From CAYMMX01 sp964391675 (GTDB lineage: Bacteria > Cyanobacteriota > Vampirovibrionia > Gastranaerophilales > Gastranaerophilaceae), in NCBI GenBank assembly GCA_964391675.1, contig CAYMMX010000003.1, positions 185,796-249,795 on the forward strand: a DNA stretch of 64,000 nt, in the 5' to 3' direction. Each line of letters starts with the position of its first letter. The first letter of the stretch is position 1. The notes under the pieces are model-generated. The model was not told the origin of the DNA. It made no database searches and saw only the letters and a program-made list of their open reading frames with translations. Position numbers and translations under genes: made by a program. Shown in pieces: positions 53,300 through 62,739 of this stretch.

Positions 53300-53851
53300 C
53301 TAGTTGTACATATTTTGTACTTTTTCTATACCATATTTTAAATAGTCCTCAATTAAAGTCATTTGTAAAACTTCTTTTAATTTTGGTAATTCAGTCTGAG
53401 CAAAATTCTGTAAAACAAAAGACTCTGAAGGAATATTTGGCTGAGGACCTATGCCTATTTTTAATCTGTCAAACTTATTTGTATTTAAATGAGTTATTAT
53501 TGATTTAATACCATTATGTCCGCCATCTGATCCTGAATTTTTAAATCTTACCAGTCCTAAATCAATTGAAATATCATCATATATTATTAAAACATCTTTT
53601 ATGTTTATTTTATAAAAATTCATTACAGCAATAACTGCTTCACCTGATAAATTCATATAAGTTAAAGGCTTAATTAAAATAAGATCTTCATCATTTAACT
53701 TGAATTTTGAAATCATAGCTTTAAGTTTTTTTTCTTGTTTGAAAGTTTGATTATTCAATCTGACAAAAAAATCTACCATCATAAAACCGGCATTATGCCT
53801 GGTAAAAAGGTATTTGTCTTCGAAATTTCCTAGCCCGACTATTAGTTTCAT
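53300..53851 (-). CDS. pth: Peptidyl-tRNA hydrolase
   Basis: 183 aa. Recycles peptidyl-tRNA. Motifs: 'LIVGLGN...YLFTRHNAGFMMVD' (catalytic His in RHN), 'LIKPLTYMNLSGEAV', 'IIYDDISIDLG..R', and 'GSDGGHNGIKSI'. Normal length and start (AAGGA). Confidence 0.96.
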   Translation of the reverse strand: MKLIVGLGNFEDKYLFTRHNAGFMMVDFFVRLNNQTFKQEKKLKAMISKFKLNDEDLILIKPLTYMNLSGEAVIAVMNFYKINIKDVLIIYDDISIDLGLVRFKNSGSDGGHNGIKSIITHLNTNKFDRLKIGIGPQPNIPSESFVLQNFAQTELPKLKEVLQMTLIEDYLKYGIEKVQNMYN

Positions 53852-54002
53852 TTAATTTGTTATCCTTGTAGATACATTATATTTATAATTTTAACCCAAA
53901 TAAATATTAGCATACAGATTTATCTACCCTGTGCATTAAAAAAAGTTTAAAAAAGTTTATGAATATAATACCGATAATTTTAATTCAAAGAGGGAGGATA
54001 AT

Positions 54003-54572
54003 ATGACATTAAAAAATAAACCTATTATACAAGCAAAAAGCTCTCAGAAAGTTGCTAAGTTTTTAGATAGCAATAAGCTTCATAAAAAAGACTTCGCGGA
54101 GATGATCGGGGTAACACTATCTTATGTATACAATCTAATTGATAACACTATTCCTTTCTCAACACGTTCTACAACTCTTGAAAGAATCGCAACAGTAATG
54201 GACGTAGAACCTGAAGAATTTGAAGAATATAAAATTCCACAAGAACCTATTCTTTTAGATGAGTCTACAGAATTTTTAAAAGACAGTATAAAATTAAAGG
54301 GTCTTTCTATAGTAAGCTTCTTAAAATCATTCCCCCGTAAAAAAAGACTAGAAATAGTAGATATTCTACGAGGTGCAAGTCCACTTCCAATAGACTTTAA
54401 AGAACTGTCTATGATTGCTCAAGTATTGGATTTAAAAAAAGATGAAATTTACCCTCTTTGGGAAAATCGCCTCAGACAAATCCTAGAAGCAAGCGGAATG
54501 AATATTAATGCAAATTCAGCACTAATAAACACAATGTTTGAATGTGCAAAGAAATTTGTAAATATAAAATAA
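54003..54572 (+). CDS. HTH (XRE-like) regulator, 189 aa
   Basis: The N-terminal HTH is 'KVAKFLDSNKLHKKDFAEMIGVTLSYVYNLI', followed by 'RIATVMDVEPEEFEEY'. The C-terminal half repeats the pattern ('FLKSFPRKKRLEIVDIL', 'MIAQVLDLKKDEIYPLWENRLR'), suggesting an internal duplication of the HTH-like unit. GGGAGGA before the ATG. Its target is unknown. It is convergent with the polyketide-synthase operon. Confidence 0.75.
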   Translation: MTLKNKPIIQAKSSQKVAKFLDSNKLHKKDFAEMIGVTLSYVYNLIDNTIPFSTRSTTLERIATVMDVEPEEFEEYKIPQEPILLDESTEFLKDSIKLKGLSIVSFLKSFPRKKRLEIVDILRGASPLPIDFKELSMIAQVLDLKKDEIYPLWENRLRQILEASGMNINANSALINTMFECAKKFVNIK

Positions 54573-54817
54573 ACTAAATGTAATTTAACACGCAAAATGA
54601 CATTTTTATATCTTGGTTTGACAAAAATTTTAAAACATTTGGATTTTTGATTTAATAATCAAGCTAATATAAGTATTATTACCTGTGTTGAACATTGTTC
54701 AGCAAGGTGTATAGGTAAAATATTTCCAGCCATCCAAATTTGCAGTAAAATTAAGACAAGTATGCATAAATTTACAAAAAGATATTTTTCGCTATGGTAA
54801 TTACTTAAGACTAACAT
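54573..54817. other. Intergenic region after the HTH regulator; nested inverted repeat
   Basis: Nested repeat TTACCT (54679-54684) with AGGTAA (54713-54718), enclosing TGAACA-T-TGTTCA (54689-54701). It lies between converging genes, so could be a weak terminator, an operator or a small RNA. No coding potential seen. Confidence 0.4.
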
Positions 54818-55864
54818 TTAACACCATTGAAGTAGAATTTGATTGGCTGTGAATCCTGGACCAAAGCTCAACATCAATGTCGTTTCACCAATGCTGTTAC
54901 TTTTCATCTTTTCTTCAAGAATAAACAAAACCGTACTGCTTGACATGTTACCGTAGTTTTCCATTATCTGTCTTGAAAGATTAGCGTCTCTATTATGATG
55001 TGCAAGCAGCTCCTCAATTTTGTCAAGGATTTTTACTCCACCAGGATGAATAATAAAATTATCAACATGTCCTATTTGAAATCCGTTTTTATTTAAAAAA
55101 GGTTCCACTATTTCGTAAAAATTATCTTGAATCGTCTGAGGAATACATTTATCAAGATTCATTTTTAAACCTGAATTTGTTAGATTATATCCCAGAATTT
55201 CTGTTGTGTTTGGAACTTGATACATTTTTGAATCGAATATTTGCATTGATAACTCTTTTTTGCCGTCTAAAATCGCACAGGCAACACCATCAGAAAACAG
55301 TGCCGTTCCAACCACATTATCCCAACTGAAATCATTTACTTGCATAGTATTACTTGGAAGTTCAATTGTGACTATTGCGACTTTTTTATCAGGATAGGCT
55401 GTTAGCAAATCATTTGCATAAATTAAGGCAGTTACGCCTGCTGCACAACCTGATTCCGTTATAGGCAGCTGTTTTATATCTTTTCTTAAGCCTACATTAT
55501 TTGCGATATATGCATTAACAGATGGAATCATAAAGCCTGTACAAGATGTTGTAATCAAATAATCAAGCTCTTCGGGCTTAATTTGGCCTTCCATTAAAGT
55601 TTGTTCCAAAACGGCAGTTCCCAATTCAATTGCTTTCTCTTTGTACAGGTTATTTGCCTCTTCAAATGTTCTTTGAGAAAGCAAGACTTCAGGTGCCGCT
55701 ACTGTATGTTTGGATTTGATAGAGGTATTGTGAAAAATCCTGTCAGCTTTTTTCCTAAATGATTCATCTTGTGATGAAACCCATTTTGTATAAACATTAA
55801 TTGCTTCCTGCTCTGTATACGCAAATTCAGGTAATAAAGTATTAACCGTAACTATTCTAGCCAT
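54818..55864 (-). CDS. Type III polyketide synthase
   Basis: 348 aa, chalcone/stilbene synthase superfamily; condenses acyl-CoA starters with malonyl-CoA to give pyrones, resorcinols or similar. The catalytic triad is visible: Cys140 in 'ITESGCAAGVTAL', His273 in 'FIIHPGGVK', Asn306 in 'MENYGNMSSSTVL'. The chosen ATG (55864) has AAGGAG 6 nt upstream; the TTG two codons earlier sits inside the spacer. Nearest bacterial style is alkylpyrone/alkylresorcinol-type rather than plant CHS. It is 16 nt downstream of emrB, so one transcript with emrA-emrB. Product unknown. Confidence 0.9.
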   Translation of the reverse strand: MARIVTVNTLLPEFAYTEQEAINVYTKWVSSQDESFRKKADRIFHNTSIKSKHTVAAPEVLLSQRTFEEANNLYKEKAIELGTAVLEQTLMEGQIKPEELDYLITTSCTGFMIPSVNAYIANNVGLRKDIKQLPITESGCAAGVTALIYANDLLTAYPDKKVAIVTIELPSNTMQVNDFSWDNVVGTALFSDGVACAILDGKKELSMQIFDSKMYQVPNTTEILGYNLTNSGLKMNLDKCIPQTIQDNFYEIVEPFLNKNGFQIGHVDNFIIHPGGVKILDKIEELLAHHNRDANLSRQIMENYGNMSSSTVLFILEEKMKSNSIGETTLMLSFGPGFTANQILLQWC

Positions 55865-55880
55865 TTTCAACTCCTTATAT

Positions 55881-57467
55881 TCAATCTTTAATCATTTCGG
55901 ATTCTGATGTTGGTACTTTAACGTTATAATTAAATAAGAAAACTAAAGGAATCATAATTAGGCAAACAATCCCTGTAATTCTAAAAACATCCATATATGC
56001 CCATAAACTTGATTGAACCAATAATTCACGATACATAAGATAATTAGCTTTTAAGGTAGCCAAAGGAACATCAAAATATTGAGAAAGACCAGCAATATTC
56101 GCACTTAATTTTTCAACAAAAACAGTATTCAAATCATGTAAGTGTCCAACCATGTGTGCTTGATGCATTTGCGAATAACGGGATAAAAAAGTTGCAACTA
56201 AGGATGTTCCTATTCCGCCCCCGACTTCTTTCATTAAACTCTGGATTCCTGTTGCATTAACCATATCTTCATTTCTAATGGTTCTCATTGATAACGTTGT
56301 AATTGGCATCATGCAAAAACCAGTTCCTATTCCCATCAGTAAATTTGGAATTACTATATTGTACATAGAAATATCCATACTTAATGTCCCGCACATAAAA
56401 CAAGATATAGCTAAGATTACGAGTCCTACTCCTAAAAGCTTATCGTTAATTTTATTAGGTAAAAATCCCGTTAGAACAATTGCAATAATACTACCAACGC
56501 CCCTTGGAGCAACGGCATAACCGCTTAAAAAAGCATTATAGCCTAATAGATTTTGTAAAAATAGCGGCATAATTGCCATAGAAGCATACATTACACCCAT
56601 AATTAGTGTTAGCACTACTGTTCCAATTGCATAATTTCTGTTTTTAAATACGCTTAAATCCAACAATGTGTTTTTCCTTATGAATTGCGAAACAAAAAAG
56701 CTAATCATAGAAATAATGCAAATTGCAGTTAACCAACAAATCCAAGGCGAGCCAAACCAGTCTGCATTGTTTCCTTTATCCAGAACAACTTGCATGGACG
56801 CAATCCATGCAACAAGGAAGAAAAACCCGACAAAATCAATTTTTTGAAAACCTTGTTTTTGTGCATATGGCGGATCAACAACCCACATTTTTATTAAAAT
56901 AATTGCAAGAATTCCAATAGGAATGTTAATGTAGAAAATCCAATGCCAGGAATAATTATCAGTTATCCATCCACCTACTAACGGCCCTATAATAGGAGCA
57001 AACAGTACTCCAAGACCAAAAATTGCCATTGCAAGGGCTTGTTTGCTTCTGGGGAAACTTTCAAGCAGAATTGCCTGAGAAAGTGGCATTAATGCCCCAC
57101 CGCCTAAACCTTGTAAAATTCTTGCCAATACAATTTGGTCTAGTGATGTTGAAAGCCCGCATAATATTGATGAAACGGTAAAAAGTAATACACAAAACAT
57201 CAAATAATTTCTTCTTCCAAATACTTTACTGAACCAATCTACAGATGGAAGTATTATACCGCTTGCGATAATGTAACTTGTTAAAACCCAAGTTATTTCA
57301 TCTGTTGTAGCTGATAAACTTCCTGCCATATGTGGCATAGCAACGTTTGCAACTGTTGAATCCAAAATTGCAATAAAAGTTGCGATCATAACGGCAATTG
57401 TCGGTAAATATGGATTTTTAGGTAGTGGCCATTCTTGTTGCGTTTGAGTATTTACATTTTCTGACAT
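55881..57467 (-). CDS. emrB: MFS multidrug exporter, DHA2 family (EmrB-like)
   Basis: 528 aa, 14 predicted membrane helices. Signatures include 'MIATFIAILDSTVANVAMPHMAGSL', 'LQGLGGGALMPLSQAI' and 'FGPLVGGWITDNYSWHWIFYINIPIG'-type motif C. The inner-membrane proton-antiport part of an EmrAB-TolC pump. Its ATG overlaps the emrA stop by one base (TAATG), so it is translationally coupled. The type III PKS follows. Confidence 0.93.
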   Translation of the reverse strand: MSENVNTQTQQEWPLPKNPYLPTIAVMIATFIAILDSTVANVAMPHMAGSLSATTDEITWVLTSYIIASGIILPSVDWFSKVFGRRNYLMFCVLLFTVSSILCGLSTSLDQIVLARILQGLGGGALMPLSQAILLESFPRSKQALAMAIFGLGVLFAPIIGPLVGGWITDNYSWHWIFYINIPIGILAIILIKMWVVDPPYAQKQGFQKIDFVGFFFLVAWIASMQVVLDKGNNADWFGSPWICWLTAICIISMISFFVSQFIRKNTLLDLSVFKNRNYAIGTVVLTLIMGVMYASMAIMPLFLQNLLGYNAFLSGYAVAPRGVGSIIAIVLTGFLPNKINDKLLGVGLVILAISCFMCGTLSMDISMYNIVIPNLLMGIGTGFCMMPITTLSMRTIRNEDMVNATGIQSLMKEVGGGIGTSLVATFLSRYSQMHQAHMVGHLHDLNTVFVEKLSANIAGLSQYFDVPLATLKANYLMYRELLVQSSLWAYMDVFRITGIVCLIMIPLVFLFNYNVKVPTSESEMIKD

Positions 57468-58459
57468 TATTTCACCCTAACTTTAGGCTCAACGGACATT
57501 CCTCCGACTATATTATATTTATTTTTGTCAATAGATTCTGTAAATACAATTTTAACAGGAATTCTTTGTACAATTTTTACAAAACTTCCGACTGCATTTT
57601 CAGGAGGAAACAAACTTGATTTTGAACCCGATAATTGTTGAATACTGTCAATTTTTCCTTTAAATGGTCTGTTTGGATATGTATCAACTTTGATTTCAAC
57701 AAATTGTCCGACATGCATATTTTGAAGTTGGTTTTCTTTAAAATTTGCAACAACCCAGACATCATCGGGCACAATTGTAAATAGAGATTGCCCTGTGGTA
57801 ACATATGCACCTTCTGCAATATTTTTATTTGTTACAGTTCCTGATTGTGGAGCATAAATCTTTGTATAATTTAAAGACAATTTAGCTTGTTGCTTAAGTG
57901 CAGCAAGTTGTTTTAAATCTGCATCAGCAACATTTCCTTTTGTTGATGATAATAAATTTTGCTGTGCTTGGGTTAAGCTTGATTTGGAATTATCGTAATC
58001 AAGCTTTGCTTTATCATAATCCAATTTTGAGACGGAACCTGCTTGATACAGTGCTGTATATCTTTCAAGATTCTTTTTTGCAAGTGCTATTTGTGATTCA
58101 GCAGCACTATGTACAGCTTTAGCATTTTTTTGTTTTAACAATGTTGAATCGTATCTTGCCGAAACCTCTGCAAGCTTTGCTTGGTAATCAACAGAATCAA
58201 TTTCAGCTACCAAATCGCCTTTTTTGATTTTTTGATTATCTGTAACGTATACTTTTATAATTTGTCCAGAGACCTTGGGGGCAATTCTTACCGGTAAAGT
58301 TTCAACATATGCATCATCCGTTGATTCCCATTTTTGAGATTCATGTACATATCCGTAAAAAACAATTGATAATATTATTATAATAAGTGCTATAAATCGT
58401 TTCTTTAATATTATCTTTTTTTCTTCTTTTTGCTCATTTATTTTTTCAGCTTCTGACAT
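57467..58459 (-). CDS. emrA: Membrane fusion protein (EmrA/HlyD family)
   Basis: 330 aa. Short cytoplasmic N-terminus, one membrane helix (about 24-42), biotinyl-lipoyl half ('PVRIAPKVSGQIIKVYVTDNQKIKKGDLVAEID'), a helical hairpin (about 95-190), and a second lipoyl half ('IYAPQSGTVTNKNIAEGAYVTTGQSLFTIV'). It bridges EmrB to the outer-membrane channel encoded at 59232. First structural gene of the operon after marR. Confidence 0.93.
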   Translation of the reverse strand: MSEAEKINEQKEEKKIILKKRFIALIIIILSIVFYGYVHESQKWESTDDAYVETLPVRIAPKVSGQIIKVYVTDNQKIKKGDLVAEIDSVDYQAKLAEVSARYDSTLLKQKNAKAVHSAAESQIALAKKNLERYTALYQAGSVSKLDYDKAKLDYDNSKSSLTQAQQNLLSSTKGNVADADLKQLAALKQQAKLSLNYTKIYAPQSGTVTNKNIAEGAYVTTGQSLFTIVPDDVWVVANFKENQLQNMHVGQFVEIKVDTYPNRPFKGKIDSIQQLSGSKSSLFPPENAVGSFVKIVQRIPVKIVFTESIDKNKYNIVGGMSVEPKVRVK

Positions 58460-58493
58460 TTTGCCTTCTTTCTCCGTTGAGCAATTAGCGAAA

Positions 58494-58512
58494 CGTGAGA
58501 AATGGCCTCACG
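58494..58512 (-). promoter_or_regulatory. Hairpin in the emrA leader
   Basis: CGTGAG-N7-CTCACG, 35 nt upstream of the emrA start. Could be an operator or an mRNA hairpin. Confidence 0.35.
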
Positions 58513-58588
58513 ACAATACTATTTGCTTTTTGGTTTCTACTTATAATCTCTATATAGTGAGACTCTCCTTTTGCTATTAACGTGCTTA

Positions 58589-59047
58589 TTACAAAGGCAT
58601 TACTATATATTTTTCAATGCAATTTCTCATTTTTTGAATGCCTTGGCTAATTATGTTATATTCTTCATCTGAAATTTCATCGAAAACTTTTTTAAATTTA
58701 TCATCTATATCAGACTTTGCTTCATTATATATTTCAAATCCTTCATCTGTAACATATAATCCTTTGATAAGTCTATTCCCTTTCGTTTCTGTTTTTCTTT
58801 CAATTAAACCTTTTTCTTCAAGAGATATAACAAGTCTGCTTGTGTATACTCTGTCTTTTAAAATTATTCTTGCTAAATCCATTTGGCAAATTCCGCTATG
58901 CTGTGTAAGCACATCTAATACCGCAAATTGGTCTAGTGTAAGACCTAAATTAATAGACTTAAAATACTGTTCTCCTTGTTCGTGGCAATATGCTATTAAT
59001 TGATTCATTTGGTAAATTAAGCCGTCTGTAAAATGTTCACATTCCAT
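58589..59047 (-). CDS. MarR-family transcriptional regulator
   Basis: 152 aa. Winged helix with 'LTLDQFAVLDVLTQHSGICQMDLARIILKDRVYTSRLVISLEEKGLIERKTETKGNRLIKGLYVTDEG' spread across residues ~40-110, flanked by dimer helices. MarR proteins usually repress efflux genes in response to small ligands. It lies between the emr operon (same strand) and the divergent tolC, so is the obvious local regulator. Confidence 0.92.
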   Translation of the reverse strand: MECEHFTDGLIYQMNQLIAYCHEQGEQYFKSINLGLTLDQFAVLDVLTQHSGICQMDLARIILKDRVYTSRLVISLEEKGLIERKTETKGNRLIKGLYVTDEGFEIYNEAKSDIDDKFKKVFDEISDEEYNIISQGIQKMRNCIEKYIVMPL

Positions 59048-59105
59048 ATTTCTATCCTTTATTAATGTTTCATACCTTATTGTTCATAATTGTAAATTGT
59101 TATTT

Positions 59106-59127
59106 TTGTAAACTGTTGCAATTACAA
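59106..59127. promoter_or_regulatory. Candidate MarR operator
   Basis: TTGTAA (59106-59111), 10 nt, TTACAA (59122-59127), in the divergent marR/tolC gap. A third TTGTAA lies nearby at 59090-59095. Size and position fit a MarR-type site. Confidence 0.5.
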
Positions 59128-59231
59128 CATTAATATGCTACCATATTTAATATAAAAAAGCAATGGAGTAAATTAACAAATGTTAATAACGCCCTCAAAA
59201 TATCAGAAACTATGAAAATGAGGTAATAAAA

Positions 59232-60602
59232 ATGAATATTAAAAAAAGTTTAGCACTTGGACTAAGTATAGGAATATTAAGCATGAATTACATGCCTTGC
59301 CTAGCATATTCTTTTCAAAAAAAGAATAATGTGATACAGGCGCAAGTAAGTGATTATAAATTTCAAAATATAAATATTGATTGGTGGAAAAGCTATAATG
59401 ATGAATATTTGGATGAATACATTGTTAAAGCGGTCAACAAAAATCAAGATTTACAAATAGCAACGCTTAAAGTCGAAGAAGCAAGACAAAATGTAAAAAT
59501 ACAATTTTCAAAAGAACTTCCATCTGCGTCTATTGGTGCTGCTCCGTTACTACTTAAAAATACGGGATTAACAAGTTCAGATGGAACTTTTGCTGTTCCA
59601 ATGTTAGTTAGTTATGAAGCTGACATTTTTCTGAAAAATCATGATAAAACTAAATCAGTTAAAAAAACTTATGAAGCATCAAAATTTGATGAAAAAGCTG
59701 CATATATTTCTATTGCATCACAAGTCGGTGCAACTTATTTTAATATAATTAAAGCAGACAAGTTGATTGAGTTACAAGAAGAAATAATAAAAGAAAGAAA
59801 AGAAATTTATGAATTAACTAAATTATCAACATCGCAAGGTTTAGCTTCTACCGCAGATGAAGTTCGTGCTAAAAAATCTTATGTAATGTCAATAACAGAT
59901 TTAACAGAGTTGAAAAAATCCAGAGAAAAGCTATTGACGTCATTAGCAGTATTAACGGGTGAAAGTCCCAACAATATAAATGAATTTAAAAGAGTTTCTT
60001 ATGATGAACTACCAAAATGCAAACAGATTCCAGATGAAATTTCATCAGAGATAATCACGCAACGCCCAGATTATATGGCCGCAGAATTAAAAGTTCAAAA
60101 GGCAGGTATTGATGTTAGAGTTGCTAAAAAAGAGTTCTTACCAAGCATAAATATACTTGGACTAGTTGCATTTCTATCAACTAGTGCTACTAATTCAATG
60201 AACTGGGAAAATGCTTTGGCTGTACTAGGAGGAGCCGCAATGCTACCTTTGTTTACAGGTGGTAAAAACAAGGCAAATTTAAGATTAAAGAAAAATCAAT
60301 ATGAGCAAATTTTGCAAGGTTATTATAAAACAAATTTGACTGCGATTCAGGAGGTTAACGATGCTTTAAGCTCCCTTAAGCTTGATAATGAAAGATATGA
60401 GAAAAATTTAGAAACTTATGATATGCAAAAAGAAGATTACCAACATTCAAAAAACAAATATAATCAAGGAATCATTTCAAAACTTGATTTATTACAACAG
60501 CAAGAAACTTTATTAACGCTAAATAAAACAGTAGCGTCAAGCAAATCAGACTGTTATATAAATCAAATAAGCTTATATAAAGCTGTCGGAGGAAAGATAT
60601 AA
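59232..60602 (+). CDS. TolC/OprM-family outer-membrane efflux factor
   Basis: 456 aa with signal peptide (about 1-26) and the NodT/OprM-type N-terminus 'IDWWKSYNDEYLDEYIVKAVNKNQDLQIA'. Long helical repeats follow ('RQNVKIQFSKELPSASIGAAP', 'QRPDYMAAELKVQKAGIDVRVAKKEFLPSI'). A trimeric channel spanning the outer membrane; completes the EmrAB tripartite pump. AATGAGG before the ATG. Leads mlaA-hydrolase and lpxA on the plus strand. Confidence 0.92.
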   Translation: MNIKKSLALGLSIGILSMNYMPCLAYSFQKKNNVIQAQVSDYKFQNINIDWWKSYNDEYLDEYIVKAVNKNQDLQIATLKVEEARQNVKIQFSKELPSASIGAAPLLLKNTGLTSSDGTFAVPMLVSYEADIFLKNHDKTKSVKKTYEASKFDEKAAYISIASQVGATYFNIIKADKLIELQEEIIKERKEIYELTKLSTSQGLASTADEVRAKKSYVMSITDLTELKKSREKLLTSLAVLTGESPNNINEFKRVSYDELPKCKQIPDEISSEIITQRPDYMAAELKVQKAGIDVRVAKKEFLPSINILGLVAFLSTSATNSMNWENALAVLGGAAMLPLFTGGKNKANLRLKKNQYEQILQGYYKTNLTAIQEVNDALSSLKLDNERYEKNLETYDMQKEDYQHSKNKYNQGIISKLDLLQQQETLLTLNKTVASSKSDCYINQISLYKAVGGKI

Positions 60603-60674
60603 TACAACTAATCCACTAATTCCAAAATTTACCCCATTTTTTTAATAGTAATAAGCTATAAGAATGGAGAAAGT

Positions 60675-62702
60675 ATGATTAAAATGATAAAAAATAAAAT
60701 ATTTATAACTTTTGGTTTTGCATTAATTTTGAATTTTTGTTTAGTCCAAACGTCTTTTGCGGTTCCGAGTGCAGACATTACAACCAAACACATTGATTAT
60801 GCGGATGAATTTGTAGGTAAAGATAAGTATGAAAATTTTAACAGAAAAATGTTTACATTTAATATTAAAGCGAATAAATACGTGCTTCGTCCTGTTAATG
60901 TCATTTGGGCATCAATTATGCCTCAATATGGAATGGACAGAATACAAAATGTTTATACAAATATAAAATATCCTATAAAGTTAATAAGTAGTTTAGTGCA
61001 AAAAGATTTTGAAACCTCCAAAACTGAAACTTCAAGGTTTTTTATAAACACAACAATCGGATTGGCAGGGCTTTATGATCCAGCACTAAGCAAATTTAAA
61101 ATTGAACCTCGAGATGAAAGTATGGGACAAGCCTTAGCCTATCGTAAAGTAAAACAGGGTCCGTTCCTTGTCTTACCGATTGTTACACAAGGTAATACGA
61201 GAGATATTGCGGGGCAGATATTAGATTTACCGCTAAATCCATGTTCATATTTATTTTTTATAGGACCGTTTTCAATGGCTTCAGGTGGCGTTTCGTTGGT
61301 GAATGACACAACATACCTGCAGCCTATATTTAAAATGGCGGAAAATTATCCCGACTCGTATGTGGTTGCAAAACAAGCCTATGGAGTTGATAAATATATA
61401 AAAAATACGAATCTTGATAGAAAAGAAATTTTTAAAGAAAAAATGGCTTCTCAAAATATTGTTCCGATTAGCAATATCACTCAAAATCCGAATTTAAAAG
61501 CCGATATTGAATTAAGTGGCTATAACCCTCAAAGTCCTGAAATAGATGCTATTCGTTCAATGTGGTTTGACAGTCTTGCGTCAAATGACCCAACTTGGTC
61601 AATTATGTCAGTTTGGAATAAAAGTTTTTACAAAAAACTTAAAACTTCATCTGTTTCACTTACACCGGGGCGTCCAAAATTAAAATATAAATACATCCTG
61701 CAAAAAGACAAATCCGCACCGCTTGCTATTATTTATCCATCGGTAGGTGAAAGTATTACTGCAATTCAACCAACAATAGAAGCAAAAATGCTTTATGATG
61801 AAGGGTATTCTGTTTTGATTACCAGCAGTACCTTCAACTGGGAATTTTTTAACAGCTTGCCAAACAAATACGCACCAGGATTGCCTCCGCAGGATGCACG
61901 TACATTAAGGAAAATAACGCCCATAATAATTAATGATATTCAAAGCAAAAATACTTGTAAATTTGATAAGAAAATTGTTATAGGTAATTCATTCGGTGCA
62001 TTCACATCCCTTTTTGTTGCGGCACAAGAAGAAGAAAATGGCAATCCTATGGGAATTTCAAAATATATTGTAATAAACCCTCCAATTGAATACTTTTTTG
62101 TAATGAAACAGCTCGATAAATATTCTCAAGCTGCTCAAAATAATACTTCAGAAGATGTTAAGTTAAGAGCCGCAATGACGGTTAAAAAAGCAATACAGGT
62201 TTCTCAAACTGCACCAAATATAACAGGCTCCAAAGTTGAAACTTTGCCGTTTACAGAAGATGAGGCAAATTTAGCAATCGGTTATTCGATGAAACAAAAA
62301 TTATCTGATGTGGTTTTTGTACTTGATGGTGGGTTAAAGCTAAAAAAAGTAGCTCAAAAAAGAGCCTTATATGAAAAAATAAACAATATGGGTTATTACG
62401 ATTATGCTCTAAACTATTTGTTTGTTGGACAAGATAAACCGTTAGAGCAATTTAATTACGATGCAAGCTTGTATTCTTTGGCGAATTTCTTCAAAAAGAA
62501 TAATAATTACAAAATCTATCATTCAATCGATGACTGTTTTGTGAACAAGGAACAATTAATTTGGCTAAAGAAGCAAACAGGAAATAAATCTGTTTATTTT
62601 AGTAACGGTTCTCACTTTGGGGCTTTATACCGAAAAGAATTCATAGATGAATTTAAAAAAGACATAAAAATAAATAACACTATAAACAAGGAGGACTTAT
62701 AG
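60675..62702 (+). CDS. MlaA (VacJ) domain fused to an alpha/beta-hydrolase
   Basis: 675 aa with a signal peptide ending 'SFA-VPSA' (no good lipobox, unlike classical MlaA). Residues ~45-240 match MlaA ('YENFNRKMFTFNIKANKYVLRPV', 'RFFINTTIGLAGLYDPA', 'MGQALAYRKVKQGPFLVLP'), which moves phospholipids at the outer membrane. Residues ~330-675 look like a serine alpha/beta hydrolase: 'GNSFGA' with Ser439, acidic 'DD' at 619-620, and His647 in 'SHFGALYR'. Probably periplasmic, cutting or transferring acyl groups on the lipids it handles. Both are inferences; the domain order is clear. Confidence 0.85.
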   Translation: MIKMIKNKIFITFGFALILNFCLVQTSFAVPSADITTKHIDYADEFVGKDKYENFNRKMFTFNIKANKYVLRPVNVIWASIMPQYGMDRIQNVYTNIKYPIKLISSLVQKDFETSKTETSRFFINTTIGLAGLYDPALSKFKIEPRDESMGQALAYRKVKQGPFLVLPIVTQGNTRDIAGQILDLPLNPCSYLFFIGPFSMASGGVSLVNDTTYLQPIFKMAENYPDSYVVAKQAYGVDKYIKNTNLDRKEIFKEKMASQNIVPISNITQNPNLKADIELSGYNPQSPEIDAIRSMWFDSLASNDPTWSIMSVWNKSFYKKLKTSSVSLTPGRPKLKYKYILQKDKSAPLAIIYPSVGESITAIQPTIEAKMLYDEGYSVLITSSTFNWEFFNSLPNKYAPGLPPQDARTLRKITPIIINDIQSKNTCKFDKKIVIGNSFGAFTSLFVAAQEEENGNPMGISKYIVINPPIEYFFVMKQLDKYSQAAQNNTSEDVKLRAAMTVKKAIQVSQTAPNITGSKVETLPFTEDEANLAIGYSMKQKLSDVVFVLDGGLKLKKVAQKRALYEKINNMGYYDYALNYLFVGQDKPLEQFNYDASLYSLANFFKKNNNYKIYHSIDDCFVNKEQLIWLKKQTGNKSVYFSNGSHFGALYRKEFIDEFKKDIKINNTINKEDL

Positions 62703-62739
62703 CGAAGATTGATACATAAATTAAGAAAGTGTGATTAAA

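Noticed and set aside
54660..54720. Small SRP RNA
   Set aside because: The conserved GGAA tetraloop and flanking internal loop are absent.
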